A stretch of DNA of 64,000 nucleotides from Candidatus Babela massiliensis (GTDB lineage Bacteria; Babelota; Babeliae; Babelales; Babelaceae). Position numbers and translations under genes: made by a program. Of this stretch, positions 18,413 through 28,852 are shown one piece after another. Position 1 is the first letter of the stretch; every line of letters starts with the position of its first letter. The stretch spans positions 992,001 to 1,056,000 of the forward strand of contig NC_023003.1 in NCBI RefSeq assembly GCF_000513475.1. Reading direction: 5' to 3'. Under the pieces are notes generated by a model. That model did not search any database and had not been told where the DNA came from. It saw only the letters and a list, made by a program, of their open reading frames with translations.

Positions 18413-19984
18413 TTATCCTAAAATAATATCTTCTGTTATAAAATCCAGTTCTGTTTGATCTTTACTATTGATAAAATTTAAACCAACAAGTAATATTTTT
18501 TTATTTTTATCTAAAAATCTGTGATAATATTTTTTATCATTTATTTGTTGAAGAGCTATATCAGCTGATTTATTTAATTTAAATTCAAAAATATAAACAT
18601 AGTCTTTGGTCTCAAGAGCTAAATCTATTCTTCCATTATTGGTCAATATTTCTGATTGAGATTCTAGAGATAATAAGCTAAATAAAAATTGTAATAGTGC
18701 ATGATAATAACTTTCTTTTTCTCCTGATATTATTGAGTAAGGGATACTAGAAAATAATATCTCTAACTTATAACAGAATTGAGCTATATCATTATTCTCT
18801 AGAGCTTTTATTAATTTAGAGCTTAATAAACTTAATTTATTTTGGCTTACTTTTGATAAAGCTTTGACTAAAAAATTAGTAAAAGAATATTCTACTTCAT
18901 AATTAGGAAAGCTTAATTTAACTTTATGAGTTACTTTATTATAATCAGAAATGGTTAGATAACCGGTTTGAAATAATAATGTTACAAGTTCTATATCTTC
19001 TATATCAAAGTTATCTAAATTATTTATGCTAATTTCAACTTGATCTAAAGTTTCTAAAGAGTAATATTGTTTAGAAATTAAATGAATTAAGAAAGTAGGA
19101 GTTCCTGATGTAAACCAGTAATTTGTAATTTCTTGATCATTTAAACTATAAAGAACTGAAAATGGATTATAAACTTTTAAATCTAATTTAGAAAATCTAT
19201 AACCATTGTAATATTTTTTCAATTCTTTTAATAATTCTTGATTTAATATATTTAATTTATTAGCAAAGTTTTCAATATAAGGCATAAAATATTTAAGTAA
19301 CTCTTCTTGAGTGTAACCAAGTAATTGAGCAGCTTCAGGTTTAAGTGTAATATCGTTTAAGTTATTAAGACCAGAAAATATAGAGGTCTTTGAAAATCTA
19401 GTAACTCCTGTTAAAAGAACAGACCGTAAATTAGCATCTTGACCTTTAATAACACCATAAAAACTTCTTAAAATTTCTCTTTGTTTTTCAGCTTCTTCTA
19501 TATTATTAAGATGATCAAGTATAGGTTTATCATATTCATCTATTAATATTACTACTTTGTTTATTTTAGATAATTCTTGAATAAGATCATAAAATGCTTC
19601 TTCTGGATTTTGATTTTGACCAATATTAATATTATAATGTTGAGCAATATTATTAATATGTTTAACTAGATTTTTTTCCAATTGTTCTGAAGATCTATGA
19701 GAAATAACTGAAAAATCTAAATGAATAACAGGATACTCTTGCCAGTTATAATTACTATTGTATATCCAAAGATCCTTAAAAAGCTCTTTATTGCCTAAAA
19801 ATAGCTCTTTTAAAGTTGAGACTAAAAGAGATTTGCCAAATCTTCTTGGTCGTGATAGAAAATAATATTGTTTATAACCGTTAAAAAGATCGTAAATATG
19901 GCTTGTTTTATCTATATATAAAAAGTTGCCTTCTATCATATCTTTAAAGGAACTTATATAAATTGGTAATTTTTTTAAAATCAT
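18413..19984 (-). CDS. AAA-ATPase-like/PD-(D/E)XK nuclease-like protein, intact copy
   Basis: 523 residues. The N-terminal AAA-ATPase-like domain has a P-loop variant RPRRFGKS at 45-52 and Walker B KVVILIDEYDKP near 143-154. The C-terminal PD-(D/E)XK-like domain has NGRIDLAL and FEFKLN as candidate metal-binding Asp and Glu-X-Lys. This family is expanded in several intracellular and gut bacteria, and its function is not established. It is the only undamaged copy here; a close paralogue lies 176 bases upstream of its start. It could be a selfish or defence element, but nothing in the sequence decides this. Confidence 0.88.
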   Translation of the reverse strand: MILKKLPIYISSFKDMIEGNFLYIDKTSHIYDLFNGYKQYYFLSRPRRFGKSLLVSTLKELFLGNKELFKDLWIYNSNYNWQEYPVIHLDFSVISHRSSEQLEKNLVKHINNIAQHYNINIGQNQNPEEAFYDLIQELSKINKVVILIDEYDKPILDHLNNIEEAEKQREILRSFYGVIKGQDANLRSVLLTGVTRFSKTSIFSGLNNLNDITLKPEAAQLLGYTQEELLKYFMPYIENFANKLNILNQELLKELKKYYNGYRFSKLDLKVYNPFSVLYSLNDQEITNYWFTSGTPTFLIHLISKQYYSLETLDQVEISINNLDNFDIEDIELVTLLFQTGYLTISDYNKVTHKVKLSFPNYEVEYSFTNFLVKALSKVSQNKLSLLSSKLIKALENNDIAQFCYKLEILFSSIPYSIISGEKESYYHALLQFLFSLLSLESQSEILTNNGRIDLALETKDYVYIFEFKLNKSADIALQQINDKKYYHRFLDKNKKILLVGLNFINSKDQTELDFITEDIILG

Positions 19985-20160
19985 AATTTCTCAGGGTATA
20001 GTAAATTAATGAATAATTTATTTATTATAACTGCTGCAGCTCTTTTAATAATTTAATTGACGTCTTATTAATTTCAGTATAGTAGATAATAGATAAATTA
20101 TAAAATTAAGGAACTTTTTTTTACTCTTTTCTTTTTTTCTTCTTTTTTATTGAACTGGCG

Positions 20161-21724
20161 TTAATTAATATCTTCTGCTATAAAATCAAGCTCTGTTTTA
20201 TCTTTATTATTGATAAAATTTAGACCAACTAGTACTATATTTTTATTTTTATCTAAAAATCTATGATAATACTTTTTATCCTTGATTTGTTCAAGAGCTA
20301 TTTGAGCTGATTTATTTAATTTAAATTCAAAGATATAAACATAGTTTTTGGTCTCAAGAGCTAAATCGATTCTTCCATTATTAGTCAATATTTCTGATTG
20401 AGATTCTAAAGATAATAAACTGAATAAAAATTGTAATAGTGCATGATAATAACTTTCTTTTTCCCCTGATATTATTGAGTAAGGGATGTTTGAAAATAGT
20501 ATCTCTAACTTATAACAGAATTGAGCTATATCACTATTTTCTAGAGTTTTTATTAATTTAGAGCTTAATAAACTCAATTTATTTTGGGTTACTTTTGACA
20601 AAGCTTTGACTAAAAAATTAGTAAAAGAATATTCTACTTCATAATTAGGAAAGCTTAATTTAACTTTATGAGTTACTTTATTATAATCAGAAATGGTTAG
20701 ATAACCGGTTTGAAATAATAATGTTACAAGTTCTATATCTTCTATATCAAAGTTATCTAAATTATTTATGCTAATTTCAACTTGATCTAAAGTTTCTAAA
20801 GAGTAATATTGTTTAGAGATTAAATGAATTAAGAAAGTAGGAGTTCCTGATGTAAACCAGTAATTTGTAATTTCTTGATCATTTAAACTATAAAGAACTG
20901 AAAATGGATTATAAACTCTCAAATCTAATTTAGAAAATCTATAACCATTATAATATTTTTTAAGCTCTAATAATAATTCTTGATTAGATATATTTAATTT
21001 ATTAGCAAAATTTTCAATATAGTGTGTAAAATATTTAAGTAACTCTTCTTGAGTATAGCCAAGTAATTGAGCAGCTTCAGGTTTAAGTGTAATATTGTTT
21101 AAATTATTAAGTCCAGAAAATATAGAAGTGTTTGAAAATCTAGTTACTCCGGTTAAAAGAACAGACCGTAAATTAGCATCTTGACCTTTAATAACACCAT
21201 AAAAGCTTCTTAAAATTTCTCGTTGTTTTTCAGCTTCTTCTATATTGTTAAGATGATCAAGTATAGGCTTATCATATTCATCTATTAATTACTACTTTAT
21301 TTATCTTAGATAAATTTTCAATTAACTCTTTTAAAGAAGATTCTGGAGTATCATTATATTTTAAGTTAAGGTTGTAATTTGTAGCAATTATATTTAATTC
21401 ATTATTAATGTTTTTTCTTAATTCTTGAGCAGTTAGATGAGGAATTTGAGAAAAATCTAAATGAATAACAGGATATTCTTGCCATTCATAATCACTATTG
21501 TATATCCATAAATCTTTAAAAAGTTTTTTATTGCCTGAAAATAGTTCTTTTAAAGTTGAGACTAAAAGTGATTTTCCAAATCTTCTTGGACGCGATAAAA
21601 AATAATACTGAGTGCTATCTTTAAAGAGTTTATAAATATATTCTGTTTTGTCTATATATAAGTAATTATCTTGAATCATCTTTTTAAAATCACTTATATA
21701 AATTGGCAGCTTCTTTAATATCAT
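20161..21724 (-). pseudogene. AAA-ATPase-like/PD-(D/E)XK protein, one frameshift
   Basis: The N-terminal 148 residues (21724 to 21278) and the C-terminal part (to 20161) are in different frames. I read the middle region codon by codon: it is open from IDEYDKP to the stop. The only lesion is a 2-base loss at about 21285-21291, where TCTATTAATATTACT of the intact paralogue has become TCTATTAATTACT. Repairing it gives 521 residues against 523 in the intact copy. The break falls at the Walker B strand, so the ATPase site would be lost. It could be a recent inactivation or a sequencing error. Confidence 0.88.
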
Positions 21725-21811
21725 AATATTCTCAACATAATTAACATAAATATTTATATTGATATATTAACAAAAATATTAAGTTACTTAAATATAAACA
21801 TATTTAATTTA

Positions 21812-21838
21812 AAAGAGCATAATTTAAATATGCTCTTT
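21812..21838 (-). terminator. mutS terminator hairpin
   Basis: A 10-bp stem AAAGAGCATA/TATGCTCTTT with a 7-base loop, starting 12 bases after the mutS stop codon. A short T run follows in the minus direction. Confidence 0.65.
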
Positions 21839-21849
21839 ATTTTTATACA

Positions 21850-24318
21850 TTAATATATATTATCTTTAATATTCTTATTATTTAAATTATCTAAAATCTC
21901 TTGAGCTCTGTTAATTAAACCTTTAGGTAACTGTGCCAATTTAGCTACCTCTAAACCAAAACTCGATTCAGCGATACCGGGTAAAATTTTATGAAGTAAA
22001 ACTATGCTGCCTTCTGACTTAGTGCTAGCAGCATGATAAAGTACTATATCTTTAAATTTCTTATTAAGCTCTGTAAGTTCATGATAATGTGTAGCAAATA
22101 GACATCTTGCTTTTATATTATTATAAATATGCTCAATTACTGCTTGAGCAATAGCAAGACCATCAAAAGTGCTTGTCCCCCGTCCTACTTCATCTAAAAT
22201 TACTAAACTGTTTTCAGTAGCTTGATTACAAATTAGTGCAGTCTCTTCCATTTCAACTAAGAAAGTACTTTTACCTTCACTTAAATTATCAGACGCACCA
22301 ATACGTGTAAAAACTCTATCTAAAATAAATAAATTAGCATTTTTGGCAGGAACAAATGAACCTATTTGAGCCATAATGCAAACTAAAGCTACTTGACGTA
22401 AATAAGTCGATTTTCCACCCATATTAGGTCCTGTAATAATCCATAGAGTTTGCTCTTGATTAAGTGTAGTTGAGTTTGGTATGAATTTTTCTTTTAAGTT
22501 AAACTCAATTACTGGATGTCTTCCATTTTCTATAACAATCTCTTTTTGGCCATTAAATTCTGGTCTTGAATAATTGTTATTATAAGCAACTTGAGATAAA
22601 GAAATTAAAGCATCTAGATAAGATAAAGAATAAGATAACTTTTTTAAGTGATTTAAGTACTTTTCAACTTCACGCTTGATTTGTGCAAAAACTTCTTTTT
22701 CAATTTCTTCAATATCATTATTTGCTCTACTTATATCATATTCAAGATCTTTTAATTCTTGAGTAGTAAAACGTTCTTTATTGGTTAAAGTTTGAGTTCT
22801 TATATAATCATTAGGAATAGAATTAAGATTGGCTTTTGTTACTTCTATACTATAGCCGTAAGCGCCATTATATCTAATTTTTAGAGAATTAATACCGGTT
22901 CTTTCCTGTTCTTTTTTCTCAAGCTTAAAAATCTCTTGGGCACCATGCTCTATTAAATTTCTCAAGCGATCTATTTCTTGATTAAAACCCTTTTTTATTA
23001 AACGTTGAGTAGTAGTATCGGTATTTATAGAATCTAGTAATAAATTATGAATTTGAGAAAAGTCACTAATTTTAGATCCTATTGCACTTAATAATTTATT
23101 ATCAATGGCATGAGTTGATAATTCTTGTTTTATTAACGGTACAAATTCCAGGGCTTGAGCTAATAAGATATAGTCATGTAATTGGGCTCGCGATAAAGCA
23201 ATGCGTCCAATAGTTCTTTCTATATCGCCTATTTTTTGAATATATTTTATTATATTTTCTTTAAAAATTATATTTTGAGTTAAAAATTCTACTGAATCTA
23301 ATCTTTTTTCTATTAAATCTTTCTTTATTAATGGTCGTGTTATCCACTTTTTAATAGTTCTTGAACCCATAGGGGTAACAGCTTGATCAAGTACTGAAAA
23401 TAGAGTGTTTTTTGAACTTCCGTCTTTAGAATTTTTAATAAGTTCTAAGTTCTTTTGAGTTGCTGCATCTAATATTAAAAAATCTTCTTGATTATAAATA
23501 GATAGAGTCTTTATTTGATTTAATGCTTTTTCGTTATTTCTTTTGAGAAATTTATAAAAAGTTGCTAGCCCATAATTGAAAGCATCAGTGTTTTTTAGAT
23601 TATCTATATTATTATTTTCTTGATCAAATTGTTCTTTGAACCAAATTTTAGATTCTTGAAGTATAGTAGTTTTTGTATCAAAATTATTTGTAAGTATATC
23701 GAAACTTTCAACTGTTACATTACTAAATTGTTTAAAGGTAGAAATATACTTTTTTGCTTCTTTAGTATCAGGAATTACGATTTCGTCAGGCATAAATCTT
23801 AGTATCTCAGATTCTATAGATTTAGATGTGTTATCTTCAATAGATGTTATAAATAGTTGTCCCGTTAAAAGTTCTGCAAATATTAATATATTATTTTCGA
23901 TTGTAGGAAAAAACGTACAAAGATAAGAAGCTGATTTTTCGTCTAAAAGTTTTAAATCAGTTAAAGTTCCAGGAGTAAGAACCTGTGTTATTCCACGTTT
24001 TACTATTTTTCCTGCTTTTGGTGTTTCCAGTTGATCGCATACAGCAACTTTAAATCCTGCCTTTACTAATTTAATCAAGTAATGATCTAAAACATGTGTA
24101 GGAACACCACAAAGTGGTATAGGGTGGCCATTAGCGTCTGTTCCTCTATGAGTTAATGCCAGCCCTAGATTGGATGAAGCTTTGATTGCATCTTCAAAGA
24201 ATAATTCATAAAAATCACCCACTTGAAAAAGTAATAATGTATCTGGATGTTCATTTTTTATATCGTAATACTGTTTCATTAATGGCGTGAGATTATTTTT
24301 ATTTTTGTTGCTGTCCAT
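21850..24318 (-). CDS. mutS: DNA mismatch repair protein MutS
   Basis: Recognises mispaired bases and starts mismatch repair. 822 residues, near the usual MutS length. The N-terminal mismatch-binding motif GDFYELFFEDA holds the Phe-X-Glu wedge. The ATPase domain has Walker A GPNMGGKSTYLRQ, Walker B SLVILDEVGRGTSTFDG and the His motif FATHYHELTEL. AGGA lies nine bases before the ATG. No mutL is visible. Confidence 0.97.
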   Translation of the reverse strand: MDSNKNKNNLTPLMKQYYDIKNEHPDTLLLFQVGDFYELFFEDAIKASSNLGLALTHRGTDANGHPIPLCGVPTHVLDHYLIKLVKAGFKVAVCDQLETPKAGKIVKRGITQVLTPGTLTDLKLLDEKSASYLCTFFPTIENNILIFAELLTGQLFITSIEDNTSKSIESEILRFMPDEIVIPDTKEAKKYISTFKQFSNVTVESFDILTNNFDTKTTILQESKIWFKEQFDQENNNIDNLKNTDAFNYGLATFYKFLKRNNEKALNQIKTLSIYNQEDFLILDAATQKNLELIKNSKDGSSKNTLFSVLDQAVTPMGSRTIKKWITRPLIKKDLIEKRLDSVEFLTQNIIFKENIIKYIQKIGDIERTIGRIALSRAQLHDYILLAQALEFVPLIKQELSTHAIDNKLLSAIGSKISDFSQIHNLLLDSINTDTTTQRLIKKGFNQEIDRLRNLIEHGAQEIFKLEKKEQERTGINSLKIRYNGAYGYSIEVTKANLNSIPNDYIRTQTLTNKERFTTQELKDLEYDISRANNDIEEIEKEVFAQIKREVEKYLNHLKKLSYSLSYLDALISLSQVAYNNNYSRPEFNGQKEIVIENGRHPVIEFNLKEKFIPNSTTLNQEQTLWIITGPNMGGKSTYLRQVALVCIMAQIGSFVPAKNANLFILDRVFTRIGASDNLSEGKSTFLVEMEETALICNQATENSLVILDEVGRGTSTFDGLAIAQAVIEHIYNNIKARCLFATHYHELTELNKKFKDIVLYHAASTKSEGSIVLLHKILPGIAESSFGLEVAKLAQLPKGLINRAQEILDNLNNKNIKDNIY

Positions 24319-24423
24319 ATTATTTAATCCTGAATTATGTCTTAAATTTGTAATTTTTATTATTCATTAATTTCTACTTAAATATAATATACAACAAAAA
24401 TAAATATTTTTCTAAGGACTAAA

Positions 24424-25503
24424 TTAGCTATTAATTAAAATTTTTTCAATACGATATAATTTTTTTTGATAGTTTTTTGTAATTTGTTTCTTTTTAATGT
24501 ACTTATTTTTAGATTTATAAAATATATCTATTGCTTTTTTGCCATTTTTATTTGAAATTTTACTATCAGCTCCATACTGAATTAACATTTCTATGATTCT
24601 TAAAGCTAATTTTTTTGCAGCTATCATAAGGGCAGTATAGCCTTTTTGGGAGTCTATTTGATTAATTTTTAGATCTGGCATTTCTAATAATAATTTTAGT
24701 ATACCTTTATCTTTATTCTTAACAGCTAAATGTAAAGGTGTTACATTAAGAAACTTATTTTCATAATTGATATCTAATTTATGTTTTAAAAGAAGGTCTG
24801 TTGTATGTAATTTTTGGCTTGATATCGAATTAGTTAAAAGACTATCTTTTTTAAAGTCTTTCACATTTAAATTAGAATTAGATTTTATTAATGCTGATGC
24901 CAATTTAGAATAACCTAGCTTTACTGCATGAATTAATGCATTCTGAGCATAATCATCTTGGATATCTATATTAACTCCTACTTGTTTGATATGTAAAATA
25001 ATATTTTTAAGTAATTTTTTATTTTCTATGTAGTAAAAATTTCTTAAGATGTTATCCATAATTATTTTGTCTAATTCATTAATTCTTTTTATGTCTTCTT
25101 TATGTAGAATGGATTGTTCGTTAAATGTTTGTCTTTCTTCTATTTGTTTATATAAATAAAGATAATTCTTAATTGTTTTTATTATTACTTCCACGTCGGA
25201 ATTTCTAATTCCGATGAATTGTTCTAAGAAATTTTTATTCTGGCTTAATTTATAAAATACTGTATTTAAATGTCTTGCCTTTAAGTACGCTTTAATAACA
25301 TCTTTATGAGATTTTGTGGAGTAAAAATTGCCTAAATGTATAATGGTCCTCATAATTTTATCAAGGATTTCTTCAGGAAGCATGGTAAACTCTAACTCAG
25401 TAGATGTTTCATATTTACTTTTATCCTTAAGTGTTCTCTGAGAAGCATAGGCCAGATTTATATTTATTATACTTAAAATTATTAATATAATTGAATAGTT
25501 CAT
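24424..25503 (-). CDS. Secreted F-box-like/ankyrin-repeat protein
   Basis: 359 residues. The signal peptide ends near LAYAS; it is the only one in the secreted ankyrin group without Met after the cleavage point. An F-box-like motif MLPEEILDKIMRTII and a second half ARHLNTVFYKL follow. About five ankyrin repeats cover residues 165-335 (NALIHAVKLGYSKLASALIK, GYTALMIAAKKLALRIIEML). The C-terminal tail is lysine-rich. An effector role is inferred from the architecture. Confidence 0.78.
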   Translation of the reverse strand: MNYSIILIILSIININLAYASQRTLKDKSKYETSTELEFTMLPEEILDKIMRTIIHLGNFYSTKSHKDVIKAYLKARHLNTVFYKLSQNKNFLEQFIGIRNSDVEVIIKTIKNYLYLYKQIEERQTFNEQSILHKEDIKRINELDKIIMDNILRNFYYIENKKLLKNIILHIKQVGVNIDIQDDYAQNALIHAVKLGYSKLASALIKSNSNLNVKDFKKDSLLTNSISSQKLHTTDLLLKHKLDINYENKFLNVTPLHLAVKNKDKGILKLLLEMPDLKINQIDSQKGYTALMIAAKKLALRIIEMLIQYGADSKISNKNGKKAIDIFYKSKNKYIKKKQITKNYQKKLYRIEKILINS

Positions 25504-25606
25504 ATATTTTTACCCTAATTTGCAGATTCTTACTACTTATAATACTAAGACCAAATTGAAATAATGTCAAGTTGAAAATAATAATTTAAAAAATTTAGAC
25601 ATTTTT

Positions 25607-26677
25607 CTAATTGCTTATTATTCCGCTTAGTATACAAATATTGTCATCATATATTACTGCAAATTGTCCAGGGGCTATTCCTTGATCATTATGATCAAGT
25701 ATTATTTGATACTTATCATTATCTATTTGAGTTAAAGAAGCATAATTGAATTTTGGACCATGTCTTAATTTAATTTTTAATTTTTTATTAAATATATCTT
25801 GATTAGGCTTATTAATGAGCCAGTTACAGGATTCGATTATTAAATTATCTCTTTTTTTATCATTAGAGTAATAATTTGATGAGATGTATACGATATTATT
25901 TTTTATATCTTTAGAAACTACATACCAAGGTCCATGCGATAAACCTATACCTTGACGTTGTCCTAGAGTATAAAACCAAAAACCGTTATGAGTGCCCAGT
26001 TTTTTTCCTGTTTCAAATTCTATTAAATTTCCTTTTTTTTCACCTAAATGAGCTTTAATAAAGTCATTAAATTTAAGCTTTCCTAAGAAGCATATTCCTT
26101 GACTATCTTTACGATTCATATTTGGTAAATTATATTGTTGAGCCAAAGCTCGAACTTCATCTTTTGATAGATGGCCTATTGGAAAAAGAGCTCTTGAAAT
26201 TTGTTCCTCATTAAGCTGAGCTAGAAAGTAAGTTTGATCTTTTATTTCATCTTTAGAGCATTTTAATAGAGTTTGATTATCTATTCTTTCAATTTGGGCA
26301 TAGTGACCTGTTGCAACAAAATCGAAGCTGCTGTCTATTTTTGATAGAAATGCACCGAATTTAACTTTTTGATTACATAATACATCCGGATTAGGCGTTC
26401 TGCCAGATTTTATTTCTTGAGTTGTATAACCTACTACTTCTTTAAAATATTCTTTTTGTAAAGATAGAATATTAAGTTTTATATCAAGTTGTTTGCAAAC
26501 AGCTTCTACGTAGGATAAATCTTCTTCCCATGGACAGTTGCCTAAATAAGCAAGTTCATCTTCTAACCAGATTTTTAGGTAAAAAGCCTCTAAGGCTTTT
26601 TTGCCATATTGTTCTTTCAGTAGAGCTAATGCTACAGAACTATCTACTCCACCTGATAATAGTACAGCTATTTTCAT
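25607..26677 (-). CDS. mnmA: tRNA-specific 2-thiouridylase MnmA
   Basis: Adds the 2-thio group to wobble U34 of Lys, Glu and Gln tRNAs. 356 residues. It has the PP-loop LSGGVDSS, the first catalytic Cys in RTPNPDVLCNQKVKFG and the second in SQGICFLGK, plus the C-terminal IAPGQFAVIYDD. A possible substrate, tRNA-Gln(TTG), is encoded at 62550. The gene is divergent from argS across a 410-base gap. Confidence 0.96.
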   Translation of the reverse strand: MKIAVLLSGGVDSSVALALLKEQYGKKALEAFYLKIWLEDELAYLGNCPWEEDLSYVEAVCKQLDIKLNILSLQKEYFKEVVGYTTQEIKSGRTPNPDVLCNQKVKFGAFLSKIDSSFDFVATGHYAQIERIDNQTLLKCSKDEIKDQTYFLAQLNEEQISRALFPIGHLSKDEVRALAQQYNLPNMNRKDSQGICFLGKLKFNDFIKAHLGEKKGNLIEFETGKKLGTHNGFWFYTLGQRQGIGLSHGPWYVVSKDIKNNIVYISSNYYSNDKKRDNLIIESCNWLINKPNQDIFNKKLKIKLRHGPKFNYASLTQIDNDKYQIILDHNDQGIAPGQFAVIYDDNICILSGIISN

Positions 26678-26918
26678 TTTTTTTATGTTATCCTAATACT
26701 ATATTTATATAAAATATTTTCTAATTTTTAATTATTCTATTTTTAGTTCAATTTTAATTATACAATAATAACACCATTTTATCAAAATTTATTTTTATAA
26801 TAGTTTGACTTTATGCTTCAAATAAATATATTCTAATAAATTTTGCATCAAAAAAACTATTCTATTGCTAATTGTCTAAAAAATTTTATATTAATATTTA
26901 TATAAGATAAAGTTACTT

Positions 26919-27002
26919 CAGCGCCTGATAGTAGTTACCTTTGACTTTAATAAGTACTCCTAAAAACAAAGTCAAAACAACCGATATCTACTAAGGGCGC
27001 TG
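26919..27002. ncRNA. Predicted long imperfect hairpin, possible structured RNA
   Basis: Three stacked helices: CAGCGCC (26919-26925) with GGCGCTG (26996-27002), TAGTAG (26929-26934) with CTACTA (26988-26993), and TTTGACTTT (26940-26948) with AAAGTCAAA (26968-26976). That gives 22 base pairs in 84 bases. It is clearly more GC-rich at the base than the surroundings. No T tract follows, so it is not an ordinary terminator. It lies between the divergent mnmA and argS genes, 85 bases before the argS start. It may be a small RNA, a leader element of argS or a DNA-level site. I recognise no known family, and the rest of the 410-base gap is AT-rich without a gene. Confidence 0.4.
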
Positions 27003-27087
27003 GCCATTATTTATAGCTTTTATAAAATACCATAGTGTGTTATTCTTAATGTAATTAAAATTATTATTAAAAATTTAAGGGCCCATT

Positions 27088-28776
27088 ATGGATATAATTT
27101 CGCAAATAAAAAATACTCTTTATAGTTATATAGAATCTAATTATTCCTTTGATATTAATTCTTTGTCACATTTAGACACCTCTTTAAATGTTGATGTTTC
27201 TAAGCAGCAATTTGGTGACATTACTACTAACGTTGCACTTTTAATTTCAAAGCAATTAAAGCGAGATCCTAAATCTATTGCACAAGATATCAAAAATAAT
27301 TTTAAAAATAAACATATTGATCATATAGATATAGCAGGACCTGGTTTTATTAATATATTTTTGACTTTAGATACAATCAAAGAGTTAGCTCATGATATGT
27401 TTATTAAAGATCAAGACTTTTTTAAATCTAAGTCTATACATGAAAATTATTTAGAAACTGAGTTGGATTTTTCTCTTGAATTTGTTAGTGCAAATCCTAC
27501 AGGGCCTTTGCATATTGGTCATGGACGTGGTGGTATAATTGGAGATGTTCTATCTAATATTTTGAAATTTTTGTCAAATAAAGTTACCAAAGAATTTTAT
27601 ATAAATGATGCTGGAAATCAAATAGAAAAACTTGGTCAATCTTTTAAAATTCGTTGTTTACAGCAAGTAGGAGTTCAGATTGAATTGCCTGACGATGCTT
27701 ATCATGGAGAATATTTAATCGATTTGGCAAAAAAGTGCGTTAAAGAATATAATCTAAAAACTCAAGAAGATATTGAAAGCAAAGATCTTGCTTTTTTTAG
27801 TATATACGCAAAAGATTTTTTACTTAATAAGATAGAAAAAACGCTAGAACAGTATGGTATTAATTATGACGTTTGGTTTTCAGAAAAAACTTTACATCAC
27901 GATAATTCTATAGAGCTCTCTATTGAAAAACTAGAAAAGCAAAATTATATATATAAAAAAGATGAAGCTTTATGGTTTAAATCCACTGCGTTTGGTGATG
28001 ATAAGGATCGTGTAGTTAAAAAATCTTCAGGTGAATATACTTATGTTGCTGCTGATATTGCTTATTTAGAGAATAAAATTGCAAGAGGTGCTAGTAAAAT
28101 TATTATGATTCTTGGTCAAGATCATCATAGCTATGTCAATAGATTAAAAGGCCTAATGGAAGCCTTAGGTTATAATCCTGATGATCTAACTGTTATACTT
28201 TATCAATTGGTTACTATAAAACAAAGTGGTGAAACACTAAGGCTTTCAAAGAGAGCTGGAAGAATTGTAACTCTTGAAGATGTAATTAATTTAGTAGGAA
28301 GTGATGTTGCTCGTTTCTTTTATTTAAATAAAAAAGCAGATGCTCATTTAGATTTTGATTTAGATTTGGCACTAAAACAGACTGATGAAAATCCCGTATA
28401 TTATGTTCAGTATGCTTATGTTCGTACTATAAGTATACTGAATAAAGCTCAAGAAGAGTTAAAAACTTGTAATGAAAATGCAATAAGTTTTGATGATTAT
28501 AAGTTTTTATCAGAATCTGAACGATTTTTAATTAAAAAGATAGCATATTTAAAAGATTTACTTGAATCTATTTCAACTAATTATCAAGTTCATCTTTTGA
28601 CTTACTATGTTTTAGAGTTAGCTCAACTGTTTCATAGTTATTATGGTAGTAATAAAGTCATAAATAAAGATAATATCGAGCAAACTCGTGGTAGATTATT
28701 TTTTATTATGCTATTGAAAAGAACGTTAAATACCTGTTTCAAATTGCTAGGTATTAGTGCGCCAGAGCATATGTAA
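27088..28776 (+). CDS. argS: Arginyl-tRNA synthetase
   Basis: Class I synthetase charging tRNA-Arg. 562 residues. The HIGH motif lies in ANPTGPLHIGHGRG, the KMSKS-equivalent is LRLSKRAGRI, and the C-terminal anticodon-binding DALR domain ends HSYYGSNKVI and following. The N-terminal Arg-tRNA synthetase domain (FGDITTNVAL) is present. AAGGG precedes the ATG. The unusual hairpin at 26919-27002 lies upstream. Confidence 0.97.
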   Translation: MDIISQIKNTLYSYIESNYSFDINSLSHLDTSLNVDVSKQQFGDITTNVALLISKQLKRDPKSIAQDIKNNFKNKHIDHIDIAGPGFINIFLTLDTIKELAHDMFIKDQDFFKSKSIHENYLETELDFSLEFVSANPTGPLHIGHGRGGIIGDVLSNILKFLSNKVTKEFYINDAGNQIEKLGQSFKIRCLQQVGVQIELPDDAYHGEYLIDLAKKCVKEYNLKTQEDIESKDLAFFSIYAKDFLLNKIEKTLEQYGINYDVWFSEKTLHHDNSIELSIEKLEKQNYIYKKDEALWFKSTAFGDDKDRVVKKSSGEYTYVAADIAYLENKIARGASKIIMILGQDHHSYVNRLKGLMEALGYNPDDLTVILYQLVTIKQSGETLRLSKRAGRIVTLEDVINLVGSDVARFFYLNKKADAHLDFDLDLALKQTDENPVYYVQYAYVRTISILNKAQEELKTCNENAISFDDYKFLSESERFLIKKIAYLKDLLESISTNYQVHLLTYYVLELAQLFHSYYGSNKVINKDNIEQTRGRLFFIMLLKRTLNTCFKLLGISAPEHM

Positions 28777-28798
28777 TTTTAAGTTTAATAGTATTTAT

Positions 28799-28825
28799 TA
28801 TCCCTAGGCCATCCGTTTAGGGATA
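28799..28825. terminator. Hairpin between argS and convergent ankyrin gene
   Basis: TATCCCTA (28799-28806) pairs with TAGGGATA (28818-28825). There is no T tract on either side. It is placed 23 bases after argS and 28 bases beyond the ankyrin stop, as expected for a shared terminator. Confidence 0.5.
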
Positions 28826-28852
28826 TAATTTAAGATTCTAATATACGATGTG

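Noticed and set aside
21278-21300. Programmed frameshift in the AAA-ATPase-like gene
   Set aside because: No slippery heptamer or downstream structure is evident, and the intact paralogue has two extra bases at the site, so a deletion is simpler.
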